Shown piece after piece: positions 31,924-45,326 of a stretch of DNA of 64,000 nt. The notes under the pieces are model-generated. The model saw nothing but the letters and a program-made list of their open reading frames with translations. It did not search any database and was not told the origin of the DNA. This DNA comes from Sodiomyces alkalinus F11 (lineage: Eukaryota; Ascomycota; Sordariomycetes; Glomerellales; Plectosphaerellaceae). Positions within the stretch are counted from its first letter, which is position 1. Each line of letters begins with the position of its first letter. A program made the position numbers and the translations under genes. The DNA lies in NCBI RefSeq assembly GCF_003711515.1, contig NW_021167080.1, forward strand, positions 1,027,200-1,091,199, read 5' to 3'.

Positions 31924-33043
31924 GGTCGGTCTCAAAGTATCCATGTCATATAGAGTACAGGACCGTCCACTTTGCGCGAACCAAAAGATTTGTTTGGACC
32001 CTATATCCTCAAAATAAAAGTAATAAATAAGTAATAAATGAACGAAGAATATTCAGTTGATAGAACAAATGCCTCTAGAAAATGGCATAAGATTGAGGCG
32101 GGAGGGAACCACAGAAGGGTAAACGAATGCGCGACATTCCATGATCATCCATCAGACGGTCACCAGTGCAAAGGGGAATACGGCATCCTCCAATAGCCGA
32201 CGCCCAGTTATCAGTTGGTGCCGGTGTGGCGGGCTGAAAACCGTTGGTCGAAGTCGAGGGATAACGAGTGCGGAGTGGTAAGGCTGGGAAACGGAGACTC
32301 GGGGACTCCCGTCGGTATAAATTTGTTTGAAGGTGGGAAATTGGGAAAATAAAATCGCAGACACGAATGACAATGACCACGAGACCAGCCTCTTACCTAT
32401 CAACAACTTGCACCTCGCATTTTAGGCAGGCACGACCCCGGGGGAGGTGGGGGGAAGGGCGAGGGGCCAAAGTCAATACACCGCCTTCTATGGGTTCCTT
32501 GAAGGACAGAGAAAGGAAGGGGCAGCTTGGGCGGTTGCGACCTACGAAACTGTGTGTAGAACGGTAAGGTAATTATAATTACACCCCCACTGTACTGTGC
32601 CCGTACTCTGTACAGTGCAAGTGCTTCTCTGGACCACGGTACCACCTAATCGTTGACCCTGCCATTTCCCTACTCCGGACAAGAGCAGGTGAATGAAAAG
32701 GAAAGGACGTTCTTTGGTAATAAACCATTCTTGCCTGCTGCAACATGTGAATGCGCCGTTCAGTTCCGGGGGAAAGCAGAATATCATCTCAGGGCATGCA
32801 CTGCACTCCTGGTCAAACTCCTCACCTACCTACATTGGTTTCCTCTTCTAGAAACCTTATACGATGATCATCTTCATCCAAGTCCGTACACATTTTCTGA
32901 CCACAACTATATCCACAGCACGGTAATCGGCCACGCAGGGCTTGCTTCTGTAAATTGAAAGACAACCTAGACGTCACGTCAACTCGATGTGAAATATCTC
33001 CCTATCTATCCCTCTCAATAAATAGTGACGTTCGGTTTCTTCT
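31924..33043. other. Intergenic region, 1.1 kb
   Basis: This contains the promoter of the RING/SH3 gene and the 3' end of enoyl-CoA hydratase. Short frames exist on both strands (for example 32075-32406 minus), but none shows a domain, codon bias or splice-supported extension. Confidence 0.55.
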
Positions 33044-34011
33044 TCACGAATGGGTCCATTCCGGCTTCTTCTTCTCGGCAAACGCCTTCATGCCCACCTT
33101 CTGATCGTTGCTCCCGAACAGGCTGTGGAACACTCTCCTTTCAAACTCGACGCCTTCCCGGAGAGGTAGGTCCTGGCTCTTGTTGACGACCTCCTTGCAG
33201 GCATTGACAGCCACCCTCGAATATCCGGCGATCGTCTCGGCCGTCTTCAGCGTCTCTTCCATGAGCGCCTCGTACGTCGGGAACGCACGCGCCGCCACTC
33301 CCCACTGCGCCGCCTCGCTTCCCGTGAAGGACTTGCCCGTCAGGATGAGCTCCATCGCCTTGGACTTGCCGATCGCCCTGGTCAGCCTCTGGCTACCACC
33401 AGCACCCGGAATCGTGCCCAGCTTGATCTCCGGCTGGCCGAAATTGGCCCCCTCCGTGCAGTAGATGAGATCGCACATCATGGCCAGCTCGCAACCCCCA
33501 CCCAGGGCGTGCCCAGACACCGCGGCGATGATGGGCTTCTTGATCTCCGTCGTCAGGAGAGACCACGATTCGATGAAGGACTTCGTGTACGCTTCCGAGA
33601 AGGTCAGAGGAGCCATCTCCTTGATGTCCGCTCCCGCCGCGAACGCCCTCTGCGACCCCGTCAACACGATCACTGTCGTGTCGTCCGACTGGTTGAACGC
33701 CTTGAGAGCCGTGTTCAGCTCGTTAATCAGAGGTGTGCACAAAGCATTGAGCGCCTTGGGTCGGTTCAGCGTCACTACGGAAGGGCGGGTTAGTACCGGT
33801 CTCAACAACCCACGCCAAGTGGTCCCTTCTCATCTTCTCTGTTGCTAGCCTATGCGGCTTGTGCGTTTGGCTCACCTTGCCCTACGCCCGGCTTCGGCTG
33901 CGACACCTGGATATACTCGTAAGAGTTGCTCGAGTAGCATCTTGCCATTCTGGGAATAGTCGACGCCTGCAGGCGCGAGGCGACCGGTCTCATGTATCTT
34001 AGGGTATTCAT
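33044..34011 (-). CDS. Enoyl-CoA hydratase, mitochondrial (ECHS1 type)
   Basis: The model is complement(join(33044..33774, 33876..34011)), 288 residues, the usual size of the family. The enzyme hydrates 2-trans-enoyl-CoA in mitochondrial beta-oxidation and amino acid breakdown. The N-terminus (MNTLRYMRPVASRLQASTIPRMARCYSSNS) looks like a mitochondrial presequence. The crotonase fold follows: VTLNRPKALNAL, the oxyanion-hole segment AFAAGADIKEM, and both catalytic glutamates, in GGGCELAM (Glu141) and PEIKLGTIPG (Glu161). These correspond to Glu144 and Glu164 of the rat enzyme. The 101-bp intron has GTGAGC...CCGTAG and is phase 1. The gene lies 360 bp from a Gypsy LTR but shows no damage. Confidence 0.95.
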
Positions 34012-34371
34012 GTTGAGTTCTCTTTAACAAGAGCCCGAATGACGTTTCGAAGGTCGACGTGGTCGGGTGGCAGGAAGATCAAGCGACAGCTATCGTTATG
34101 AAATGTGACAAGACACGAATGGAAAGACCAGAATACAGTGGGATAGCGATCAATTGGGGTCGAACGAAATCTTTGCTTCGATCGATGGTCTCGTATCTGT
34201 GGAGTACAAGTCCAATTGCAGAAAAGGTAATAGTTCAGATCAAGCTTTCTGGTCATGGAGATGCATGGAAAGCATCGGCTCAATACCGAGGATACTCGGG
34301 ATAATGACATCCATGTATCCCAAAATAATACGCCTACTGACATGCGCGGGTACCTCTCTGGATACGTATAG
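34012..34371. other. Upstream region of enoyl-CoA hydratase, up to Gypsy LTR
   Basis: About 360 bp of non-mutated sequence lies between the start codon and the retrotransposon. The TATAG before the LTR resembles TAATAG after the other LTR, but it is not a clean target duplication. Confidence 0.5.
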
Positions 34372-34497
34372 TGAATAGCGCTGCAAAACCCTCGGTAAAG
34401 TGATGCTTGATTTTCCTAAGATCCCTCGAGCTAGCTATAGGCGGAGGAGTTTAGGTTATAGTGGGCTGCTCTAGGGCAGGTCAGATGACCTGCCCTA
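34372..34497 (-). repeat. 3' LTR of Gypsy element (left copy)
   Basis: The copy is 126 bp, the same length as the right copy, differing at a handful of sites. It ends (on the plus strand) in a hairpin with 11-bp arms AGGGCAGGTCA / TGACCTGCCCT around a GA loop (about 34473-34496). Confidence 0.9.
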
Positions 34498-35299
34498 TAA
34501 CCTGCCTAACTCGATAGCAGCTCGTCCCTAACCTGAATAACTTAACAGAACCTGTAAAACTACCCTGTAAAACCTCTATAAACCCTGAATCCTGCTATCA
34601 TGATACCCTTAAAAACCATTACCGATATCCTCCTCTTCTAGTATACGTATATAATATAACGGGGCTGCTCGTAAATTAATTATCCGAACCCCGTTAACCT
34701 ACGTCCTAACCGATATTCTCTTCCCCTAAGCACTAGCCGCTATAACGTCTCTATCCCGTAAATAGTATAGTCTCTCTATAACAGGCTTAAGGTAATCAAT
34801 ATATATCTTTCTATAGTCTTCTTTCTTAACTTAGTGTAGCGGATACTCTAACTATATCGTAGTCTACTAAAATACCGGAGAAGCCGCTTCTAATAGCCTA
34901 TACGGACCGACTTAAGTCGGGTTAAACTTTAAAGTCGACTTACCTAACTTATCTACTAGCTCCTATATAAGTATACTAGGGTATATTCTCCGCGCGACTT
35001 ATAGTAGAGGTATTTTATCCTTATTTATTATCCTAATATTAAACCGATTACGTCGAAGTCGATATTCCTCTTAATCCTTTATTAGTATATTAAGGGACGT
35101 AAAGTGATAAAACCCGTCTAAGTCTAATAATACCTCTAAGTATTCCTCTAGCTCGATAACGCGAAAAAGTTTCCCCTATTCGGTCGGGAAGTATTATCGT
35201 AGAGTCGTATATAAGGTATCCGTCCCTTTATCGCGGTACTCTTAAGCCTACTCTAAGTCCTTATTCTCCACTATAGCGTTATCGCTATAGGAGGGACTA

Positions 35300-38200
35300 A
35301 AACCGAATATAGCCCTCGCTAGTAAAATACCGATCACCGTCACGTACCTAGTATTTAATCTTTACATAATATTTAGCACCTCTAAATACTATCGGGAAAC
35401 GTCTCCCCTTACCTTCCCGTTAGGCGAACGCGATATAGCGTACTTTTATAGCTATACTTTCACTAACTTAACTACGCTTTCTAGCAGACCTATTAAGTTC
35501 GGGTATAAAACTAGCCCGAAAATCATTATTAAGCCGTGAAAACGGGTAATAGCCTCTAATATAATATTCTTAAAGTAGGATCCGTTATCGCAGTAAAAGA
35601 ACTTAGGCTAACCGAAAATTACTGCTATCCTAGTATATAGCTTATTATAAACTAATACTGTATCCGCCACCGCTATCGGGAATAATAGGATAAAACGTAT
35701 TATATAGTAAATTAGTACTAAAATATACCGATCTCTATCTTAGGAGGGCGCTAAGATTAATCCTATAAAATCTATACCCACTAACTCGAAAGGATAAGAG
35801 ACTATAACGCGTCCTGGCGGAAGTTTCGGTAGTTAAGGCGATATTTACTAATATACTTTATAAGAGCGAACGTAGGTTATTAGATCTTTCACCCTATTAG
35901 GCTAGTAGTATCTACCCTTTACGTTCGCTAATATAATCTTGATACTATAATACCCGTTATCGTTATAAAAACACCTTAGGATTTTTACCACGTCCTATCG
36001 GGAGATATAACGTACTAACGAATCATCTAACTCTACCTTATACAGATAAATACCGTAGACGTAATATATATTGCTAATATATATAATCGCGCGACGCTAA
36101 CGCTTATTCTCCTTAGTAAAACTATCTGGACCTAAAATAATGCAGCGTATAACCTACCCGTACTACTCACCTAAACCCTATATCCCGAGGAGTTATCGTA
36201 GTAAATCTTACCTTATTTCCTATAAGATATCCGTAAGCCTTACCGTGACCCGAAGGGGAACTAACCGCTTCCGTAAATCCTCTAGTATAGCTATACTAGT
36301 AACCGAAATACCACTCCGATCGCTAAGCTATATCTCTTCTCTACCTAATTTAAAGCTCGACTCGTCCTAAGTCGGCCTAGTCGAAGTTAATATAAGCCTA
36401 TCCGGAGTAATAACGGTAAGTCGGCCCTCTTTAAAAGAGTATTCTAGCGCTTAGCGCCGCTAAAGCGGTCTTAGGTCGTCCTAAACCCTCACGGGTATAC
36501 GGCTAAGGCCGTCTACGACTTTAATAATCTTCTACGTATTTAAACGATATATATAGATATAATCAAACTCTATAAGCTTCTCTAACCACTTAAAAAGCTT
36601 ACTATATATTTCCGTAAATTTATTTATAGACTATACAAGACTAAGGTAATCTATATAGACTATAACGGGGTAAGGGCTTAATAGTGTAAGCCACTATATT
36701 TTCTATAACGCCCGCAGGACGGCGAGGGTCTCTTTTTCCGGTATAGTATAGCGACGTTTAGCTTCCGTAAGCCTAAAGAATATAAACTAAATCGCTTTAA
36801 CGGAGCTCTAGTTCTTAATAGTAATCTATATACCCGCGGGGAACTAATTGCCGTCTAGTTGTAGTAGTACTGCGCCTAAGCTATAATCGGAGGCGTTAGC
36901 GGAGATATAAAACTATACTCTATCTACTACTCCGAATATCACCCTACCCTATATCTCTTCGTAGAGTTTCCGGAGAGCCTTAGCCTACTCCGGTCCCTAT
37001 ACTAGTATTTATCGACGGATATACTGCCTTCCAATACTCGGCTTACCTAATAGAGTTATAGTAAGGATATACTCCTAAAAGGCTTTCTTAATAATATCCT
37101 TTAGTCCCGCCCGACCTAGGATAAATTTCCTAAAAGGTGGCGTGCACTATAGGAGGGGCTATATCTCCTTCTAGGAGGTTAGAAGCGCCTATAAGAATCT
37201 TCGTGCAAAGTCTAAAAACTTATCGCGATATTTATATCCGGGTCGAATACGTCTATTATATATATACGTGCCTACCGGATCCAGGTAGTCGAGAAAAAAG
37301 TGATATTTCTTCGTGGAGAGTCCGATAAGTCCCTAAATAACTTTAGGAAAGTAGTAGATCCAGAGGTAAAGGAAGTACTAAAAGAAATTAGTACTGCTCA
37401 TATTATAATTATCGATATAGATAAAAAGGCTTATCTCTAGCTCGCATATATATCTTAGGATAGAAGGATCGTGGATATTCTAATCCAGTATACTATTTCT
37501 ATCGTCGAAAAAGTCTATAAAGATAAGGTTACCGAAACGGGCATATATACTAGGAGAGCCTAAAAGACCTTAGGGCATTCGGGTATAATACTAAGCACCG
37601 TTAGGCCCTATTACTATAAATAGATCCCGCGAAGCCGGGTCGAGTTAGATACCCTAAAACCCGTTAAAGGCGTCGTAGCTAGAGTATACTATAGGATAGC
37701 CCTGCTACACGGAATTAATATCTATCTCCAGGTTATAATATAGGTAAGTAGGTCTCTTAGAAACAGCGTTAATAATCCGGAAATCGTGAACCACTCGTAG
37801 GACTTCTTTCTCTCTAGGCTTTATTTATAACCTAGTTTAGGTGGGTAAAGTATCGGGGCCACCTAAGGTACTAAAAACGCCTTAATAAGGATACCGGCTC
37901 GCTCTATTTTAGGTATAGCACGCTTAGCGAATTCTCGCTATCGGTGTCCGTATCGCTATTAACGCCACTTTAAAGGAGGTTAAGTGTCCGGTTTCAGTAT
38001 AACGCGGTATATTATCCGGGAAGTAATTTTAATATCCTGAAGCGTTATAGCGAAGATATCCCTATAGGTGTATAGGAGGATTTTTACTAAGTCCTTTTTT
38101 TTAGAAGTATCGGCTATAGAACCGATATCGATATTCGAGGTTTTAAACTAGCGCTTAACTTCGGATAAGGGAATAAAGGCTAAATCGCGAAATATATAGA
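35300..38200 (-). pseudogene. Gypsy pol remnant (reverse transcriptase and integrase)
   Basis: On the minus strand, reverse transcriptase is readable at about 37480-37690: DAFNGF...LDPASRDLF, then YYTRMP.GLLGSPSIYARFGN, then IDFFDD (37500-37520). Here the DD pair matches the catalytic Asp pair of the F/Y-x-D-D motif. Integrase is readable near 35570-35620 as PKFFYCDNGSYFKNIILEAITRFHG, matching the DNG-x-x-F core of Gypsy integrases. Stops separate all blocks. Confidence 0.8.
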
Positions 38201-41200
38201 GAAAATCGAAACGGTAGGGGGTCCCCTTAATTTTCGAAAATCCTATATAAAGTAATTCTTAGGAGGGGGACGCTAAATTCGCGTAGTGATATTAAGACGA
38301 TAGTCCCGGAATACTTAATAATACTACAGGTAATAGTATATCTCCCCACTACTCTAACGTGTATAGGTTATATTCCTCCTTTTCCTACGGATTATCTAGC
38401 GTCTTATCGTCCGCCACGGATTTAAAAGCTATCCGGAAACCCTTACGATATCTTACCGCCCCGTCCAGGCTAAGTCTTCCCTCCACCACCGCTATATATA
38501 GCTTCTATAAGGAAAATAGTGGTAGATATTCCGATATATCTTACTCTTTCACGACGCTACTTCCCGGTACCTAGGCGTGCCCTTATATAATAGCTTATCG
38601 TCTCGTAGCTTAACTCTATATTAGTCGAAAAATAGGGCTATTATCGGTAGAGGTTAGAGAAGGAGAAGTCTCCTCTCCGTCGAAGGCTTATCGGACGGAA
38701 TATAAGTTATAAGGATTCTGTGTTATACGAAGTTTATTAACCCAGGTATTCAGAAAATTCACTAAGTCAGAGAGGGAGTAGGGATCTTCTATCGACGGCG
38801 ACGCGTCGGGAGGATTCGCTGTGGCTAAAGAAATAACGTCTTCCGCTATAGTAGCGGATAGAGTATCGACTATAGAGTATAAGAAAAGTAAAAAGAATAA
38901 AAGAAATAATTAAGCTTATTACGAAAAAATCGTAAACGAAATAAAAATAATAATAATCTTCTCTTTTTCTTATACTAAACTGGTTCTTCTAGCAATAATA
39001 ATAATTACCTAAAGGAAAAAGAAGAAATCCTCCCCGAACTCCAGAAGTCGTGGAGTTATCTAACGATATATAAGTCAAAATAAACCCTAGCCAGGAAGGT
39101 ATATCCTATCTATCGTACCTAACTATATAGTAGGAGAAAAAAAAAGTAAGTAAGTACGGGTTACTATTTACTTCTACTATAAACCGTCTCGTACCTGCCC
39201 GTTATATACGTAAAACCTGCCGACCTTGTATATAAAAAAAGAGAAGAAGATAATATCGGGAATACGCCTCGCGAATCCGGATATATAGTCTAGTCTTCGC
39301 CCCTAAGCTTCCTATAACCCGCCGCTAATATCCTCTCGAGTCTCTTAAGGATTTTATTATTCTATTTATCTCCCGAGGTATTAGAGTCCACGTCGTCCTC
39401 TCCAGGAGAGACCTTTTTAGAAGCCCGTTCCAGTTTAACGAAGTAGTATTTTAGGCTAGGGTATATTAGAACTCTCTAGATATATCCTCTAACTCCTTTG
39501 ACGGTAAGGCTTTCCTTACGGTGGTTAACCACTACTTATTATAGTGCTATTATTTACCTAAAAGGATATACTATTCGTTAGTATCGCCTAGGATAAACGC
39601 TTAGATGATACTTAAAACACCGCTAACCATAAGTCGTAGGAGATAGAAGTCAGTAACCGGGAGGATCTTATTATCGGCGAGACGCACTATATAAAGTATC
39701 TCGAGTTTATAAATAGGAAATTTATTATTATTAATAAAGGTTCGACTAATAGCCTCTATTATAGACCTAGAGTCTAGCAGTCTTATATTGGAATAAGTGT
39801 ATTTCACTTAAGCGAAGATATAGCCTAGAGTGTTTAGTATATATATATCTAACCTAAAGGCTTTATCTTTATAAGGGCGGGCGAAGTCGCCCTCCCTATT
39901 ACCGTTAGTCGGGTATAAAGCCGCGTAATTCACCCTGCCTCGTAGCTATAAGGTTAGAGTATTTAGAGCTTATATAATATTAGTGACCTACTATTTTTTC
40001 TTAGTCGTGCGAGCGCGGTTTATATCACCTCTACTATCCCTATCCGAAACTTAGGCCTAGATAATATAGTAAAGTTCCGCTCATATAAGGGGGGAAAGTT
40101 AAAAAAGTTATATTAGTAATATAGAAATATCCTATTTACTTATAAAGTCTATTATAGAGAACGGCTAAATACTAGAAAGTTTTATTCCTCGAATTAGCTT
40201 AAGTCCGCGGAATAAAGCATTATTTTTATATACCCTGCCTATACCTATCTCCTCCCGCGAAGGAGTATAAGGAGGCTCCGGCGCCGGCGGAGTTAGGGTG
40301 TAGAGAGTAGGTTCCTTACTCTCGTCGATAGCTATAGGTGCGGGAGGATAGTATCTACTTCCGCAGGCGGGAGTAATCTTTTAGGGAACTATAGTATTAT
40401 TCCAGGGATAGGGCGGAGGCGCTCTAATCGGCTTAGCGCGAGGGTCTTAATATATATCCAGAGGTTTAGGGTTAATATCTCGTTACCTCTCAGAGGCGGG
40501 AATATCCTAAAAATCAGTATACTTAATATCAGGGAACTTCTGCTATAGTTTATATAATTATTACAAAGTTAAAATAATCGAATCCGGCTAAGTATTATCT
40601 ATCTTCTATACTAGCGTACAGGATCTTAAGATAAAATTTATAGGGGGGATTTTACTAAACTTATCCGACGAAATAGCATAGCAGCGCCTACCGGCGAAGT
40701 CGTTAGCGGTATCCTTAATCTCCTCGAGTTCCTCGTATATACGGTTAATATTTCGAAGGATAAGATACACTAGTACCTCCTTTTACTACTTAGACTATAT
40801 ATTTTTATTATTAGCTGCCCGTGATCTCTTTTCCCGTAATTCGCGATCTCGCGCTATAAGTATCTCGTCTTTTTATACTTCCTAGGTCTCTCTACGCTAC
40901 TATTATTACTCCCTAAAGCCCCTCGCCGGGTAATCCCAAAAAATATATCCCTAACCGCCGTAGCTAAAGCAGAAAACCCTCTTTATATTAAAGGGGTATA
41001 AAAAAAGAGTCTTAGGATAAGGATTAGTAGAAGAAGATAGAGCGTTAGGATCGTATAGGCGACCTTACGCCGGACGGATACTAAGATCCGCTAGCTTATA
41101 AACGACTGCGTTTATCCACTTCTTATAGAACTTACTAAACTTACTAAGGCCTTTTAGGGCCTCTACTATACCGATATTATTCGCACTATCGTTATTATCT

Positions 41201-43078
41201 AAAAGGTCGGATATATCGTATATACCTTTTACTACCTAAATAATAGTGTATTTAATATCTTCAAATATAATAGACTTATTAAGAACTCCGTAGACCGTCT
41301 TACTAAAAGCTATAAGCCGGTCCTCGACGCGTTCGCGTAGATAGGAGTTAATCTTACCGTTAACTATATACTCGTATAAGCGTTAAACGAGAAAAAGGCG
41401 TATCTCTGGAGATATAGGCTTTATATTTAACTTAGACGCTCTTTTAAGGTCGTCGACGAGCTACTCTTTAGTCTTTTATTAGAATATAGAAACTTCCACG
41501 ATCGCTTAGCCGTCTCGCTAGCTCGTCTTATCCTTAAACTTAGCTTAGAACTTTATCTTAGTTTTCTCCTAACTATTATGGGTATCTACATCTAGTATTT
41601 ACCACCACGCCCGGGCGCGTCCGGCTAAATTAGTACGTATTAACCGGAGTTTCTACCTCTCCTTAGCCTCCGGAGAGATCCTATCTAAAAGTATATCGAC
41701 GATATTTTTAATATCGCTTAGAAATTCCGTGGTTAGATAGGCTATACCCGTGCCCGTGAATTTAGACACGGCTCCGGTAGCCTATCCTACCTAACTAGTT
41801 ATATCGAAGGAGTTAAAAGAAGAAAAGTTTATATATAAAGTAGGGGCTATAGCTAGAAAAGTCGCTACGAAAACTATTTCCGATAAAGCGGATAAATAGG
41901 GAGAGGGTTATCTTTAGGTAAAAGAAGGCTTAGTGATAAATAAGAATTTAGAAATAATATTTACGGGAGTAATAGCAGGTCTCTTTAACTTATCGGGTGA
42001 ACTTAAACGGGGAATTTTAGACGCAGACGAGTCGTCTTATCCCTTTAATATAAGTAGCGGGAAAATAAGAGGGGCTAAGAAGTGAGAATAAATAAGGAAT
42101 TATAGCCGATATTAACTAAATAAAAGGAGACTTATAATATTTTTATGAAGCCAGTATTTAAATTCCACGAAGTCGTAAAATAAAACTCTATTAAAGATTA
42201 AAAGGAGAAAAAAGTAATAGAAGAGATTTTATATCGACTATCGGGGAAAATATATTTATCCAGCTCTTAACTAAATACGTTATTAGCCCTTAATAGCTTC
42301 TAAACGACTTTATCTAGTCGTTATATCTTTCCCCGGCTCTTTATAGCCAGGGAGTAACGTTTATCCTATTAATATATACTAGCGAAGTCGCTAGTTTACT
42401 ATTATTATTATACCTATTAAGGAGAAGGAAGTACTATAGCCGAAATTCTAACCACGGGAAGTTATAGCCAATATTATAAAGTTTAGCCGGCAGTTCACAC
42501 CCAGATGCCGCCGTATTGCCTAAAGGAACTTCTAGCTTTTAGGCTAAAAACTAGAAAGGCAGCTCTAAGCGGGGAGATAATTTCTTTTCTTAATAATAAG
42601 GCGATATCGCCTTAATATAACCTCGATACAAATATAAATATACCCGGCTTAGCGGCTCTAGTAATTAGCTCTAGTAATACTCTAGGTATTCTTCTCCTCT
42701 TAGGGAGTAGTGCCGTCACCGATCTCCCTAAGTTATTTTTATGCAGACGGTCGTAACTCCGAAAACGCGACTTAGTGAAAATTTCTCTTATTTATAGCCG
42801 TAGGAATAGTCGGGAGGATTCAGCCTATCTAGAAAGAATATCTCTTTTCTTATCGGCGCTATAAGACGCGCCTCATAAAACTCATAAGTCGAAAATAGTG
42901 CCTTTTAGTCGGTTAAGAAAACGGGTACGAACCCAGCAGATATCTACTAAGTTCTATAGCGAAGGGAAATAGGAATAAATAGTCGGTAAAGAGTTCGTTA
43001 AGATAAAGGGTAAACGAATAAAGATAGAATAAGCCTAGCTAAAGTGAAATAGCTGGTTCCCTTATACTAACCACTATT

Positions 43079-43204
43079 TAAATAGCGCTGCAAAACCCTT
43101 AGTACAGTGATACTTAATTTTCCCAAGATCCCTTAAGCTAGCTATAGGCGGAGGAGTTTAGGTTATAGTGGGCTGCTCTAGGGCAGGTCATCTGACCTGC
43201 CCCA
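43079..43204 (-). repeat. 5' LTR of Gypsy element (right copy)
   Basis: This is the second 126-bp LTR copy. It has the same hairpin arms as the left copy, but the loop is TC instead of GA and the last arm base differs. Confidence 0.9.
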
Positions 43205-43570
43205 TAATAGGCCTTTGACTGACGTAGTTAAGGCGACTTGCACAGACCCAAGGTTACATAATCATAGAGACCAGGCCTCAGCCACAACCCCCACTATAAG
43301 GTAGAGTGGCTAACATTTAGTACGGAGCGCTTGTGGTTAAACTCCGGCTGCATCTGTCCCCATTCCCCCTACGTGGCTAATAATCCAGTTTAGGCGTCGT
43401 CCATGAACTCGATATCAGAGCAACCTCGCAGCAATACTTTCAAGACTTCCGTCATCCCTGCGACGCAACCTTACTGCCGTGGTCTGAGATTATTTCTATT
43501 GACTGAACCTTTATCCATTCCTTCCTTCACAAACTCTACTTTTCAACGCGCTCATAGTTGTGCGACCATA
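43205..43570. promoter_or_regulatory. Upstream region of RER1
   Basis: About 365 bp of ordinary composition lies between the Gypsy LTR and the RER1 start. No defined motif is claimed. Confidence 0.45.
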
Positions 43571-44297
43571 ATGGAGTCCATGGAGCCGGACTCGCCTTTC
43601 GCGGCCGTGAGCGCGCAGGGGTCCAAAATTCAAAGAGTAAGCAAACTTGCGCTGTCATGTTTATGAGATATGTGTTTTGCCGTCGCTTGGACGTTGGAAC
43701 GAGCCAGCTAACACATCCCTGCCCCAGCATTACCAAGCCCTCCTGGACCAATCGACACCATATGTCCTCTACCGATGGCTCAGCACCGGCGCGTTCCTCC
43801 TTACCTTCTTCCTGCGCATCTTTCTTGCACAGGGCTGGTATATTGTGGCGTATGCCCTTGGCATCTACCTCCTAAACCTCTTCCTCGCCTTCCTGCAACC
43901 CAAGTTCGACCCTTCAAATGATGCCATCGACAACGAGATGGAGGACGGCTCCGTGGGTGCCCTTCCGACCAAGCAGGACGACGAGTTCAAGCCCTTCATC
44001 CGCCGCCTGCCCGAGTTCAAGTTCTGGTACTGGGCCACACGCGCCATCGTCATCTCCTTCTTCTGTTCTTGGTTCGAGATTTTCAACGTGCCAGTCTTCT
44101 GGCCAATTCTCGTCATGTACTGGTTCATGCTCTTCATCCTCACCAGTATGGCCTCCCCCCCTTACCACTAGTAATACAGACAGGGCAGAAGCCACTGACA
44201 TGATACCCTAGTGCGCAAGCAAATTCAGCACATGATCAAGTATCGCTACGTTCCCTTTACTTTCGGCAAGAAGAGCTACGCGAAGAACAGCTCGTGA
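43571..44297 (+). CDS. RER1: Rer1, Golgi-to-ER retrieval receptor
   Basis: The model is join(43571..43636, 43728..44145, 44212..44297), 189 residues, the normal family length. Rer1 is a four-span membrane protein of the early Golgi that returns escaped ER membrane proteins through COPI vesicles. Diagnostic segments are HYQALLDQSTPYVLYRWLSTG, the hydrophobic FLLTFFLRIFLAQGWYIVAYALGIYLLNLFLAFLQPKFDP, EFKPFIRRLPEFKFWYWATRAI, and the C-terminal MRKQIQHMIKYRYVPFTFGKKSY. Intron 1 has GTAAGC...CCCCAG with a GCTAAC branch site. Intron 2 has GTATGG...CCCTAG and splits the Met codon before RKQIQ. All joins keep the frame. Confidence 0.97.
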
Positions 44298-45326
44298 AAC
44301 CATTTGCACACGATTTTCACTGCTGCAGAGCACGATTCACTCGCTTGGGCATTAGCTTTGGGCAAATCATCGGGCGACAGCGGTTACGATTAACCTACGT
44401 ATCAACATTCAACGCACGGAAATAGACGGACAGGGTATAGGACATGGGTTTTCTCGTGATGATATCGTTCTTCTGGCGCGATTGCGAGACTTGGAGGGTA
44501 CTGCCTTGGGTCGAGTGACTCGAGTCCCTCTATCAAAAGCCATATCATAGCCATGAGGCTGAATGTACGAGATCACCAGCATCCTGCATCCCGGAGGCTG
44601 GGAACCCTTCTGTTGCCTGTATGCTTTGCACCTTTCTTTTGGACCTGGTTGGTTAGTACAAGGGTACTCATTGGAATGAATAAGAGACGACGGGAAAAGG
44701 ACCAAGGGCATACATGGTCTCTTGATAATGAATACACCCTGGGGCAACATCTGGAAAGCTAAATACATACGCTGTATCCTTAATAATAGCCATATGCTTA
44801 CTATTATTGTGGCATCTTCTTGGCTTGCTAATTAATAGAAAATGAGTGGGATAAGCTATCGTGTGTTGTTTATCCTTGACACAACTAACTTGAAGGGAAG
44901 GTAAGGTACCTCCTACGAAAGGTGCACATGCGTGGATACATCAACCGGTAATTACTCCCCAAGCTCCCCGTCTCAAAATAAAGGTACTGATACAGAAGTA
45001 GCAGACCCAACTGACAGTCTACCATTATACTTGGTACTCCACGCAAACCAGGTGAACCTTGGAGGACAAGGCGATGCCACCCATTGGCCAGCCTTGTGCA
45101 TTAGCTCCATCCTCTGTCAGATCGTTACGCGCCTTTCTCTCCTGCAACTTTCCTCAATTGTCATTGCCTCTATCTCAACAGCGCACATTATAATCCTCAA
45201 CTCCGACGCCTTTCCGTTAGCTGGCAGCATAGTCATATAACTCACCAGCCGCGGTCTTTTGTTAGCACCACTGGCTATTTAAAAGCTATCGATTGGTTAG
45301 GGAGCCGAAGCTCATCCATCGCGACC
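44298..45326. other. Intergenic region RER1-PAF1
   Basis: About 1 kb without a supported gene. A TATTTAAAAG element lies about 50 bp upstream of the PAF1 start (near 45277-45286) and could serve as a TATA-like site. An open frame at 44932-45240 lacks any recognisable domain. Confidence 0.5.

Larger units (their letters stand above)
34372..43204 (-). mobile_element. Ty3/Gypsy LTR retrotransposon, RIP-inactivated
   Basis: Two 126-bp direct repeats (34372-34497 and 43079-43204) bound an 8.8-kb AT-rich segment. Read on the minus strand the LTR starts TGGGGCAGG and ends GCGCTATTCA, with TG...CA ends. A PBS-like TGGTTAGTATAAGG lies five bases inside the 5' LTR (right side). The minus-strand order is gag (about 40500-42200), protease/RT (about 36900-38200), RNase H, then integrase (about 35300-36200). 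RT before integrase identifies Gypsy rather than Copia. Stops in all frames and strong TpA excess show RIP. I could not confirm a 5-bp target duplication. Confidence 0.87.

Noticed and set aside
34367..43210. 5-bp target duplication for the Gypsy element
   Set aside because: The flanks TATAG and TAATA(G) are similar but not identical, so I do not claim a duplication.
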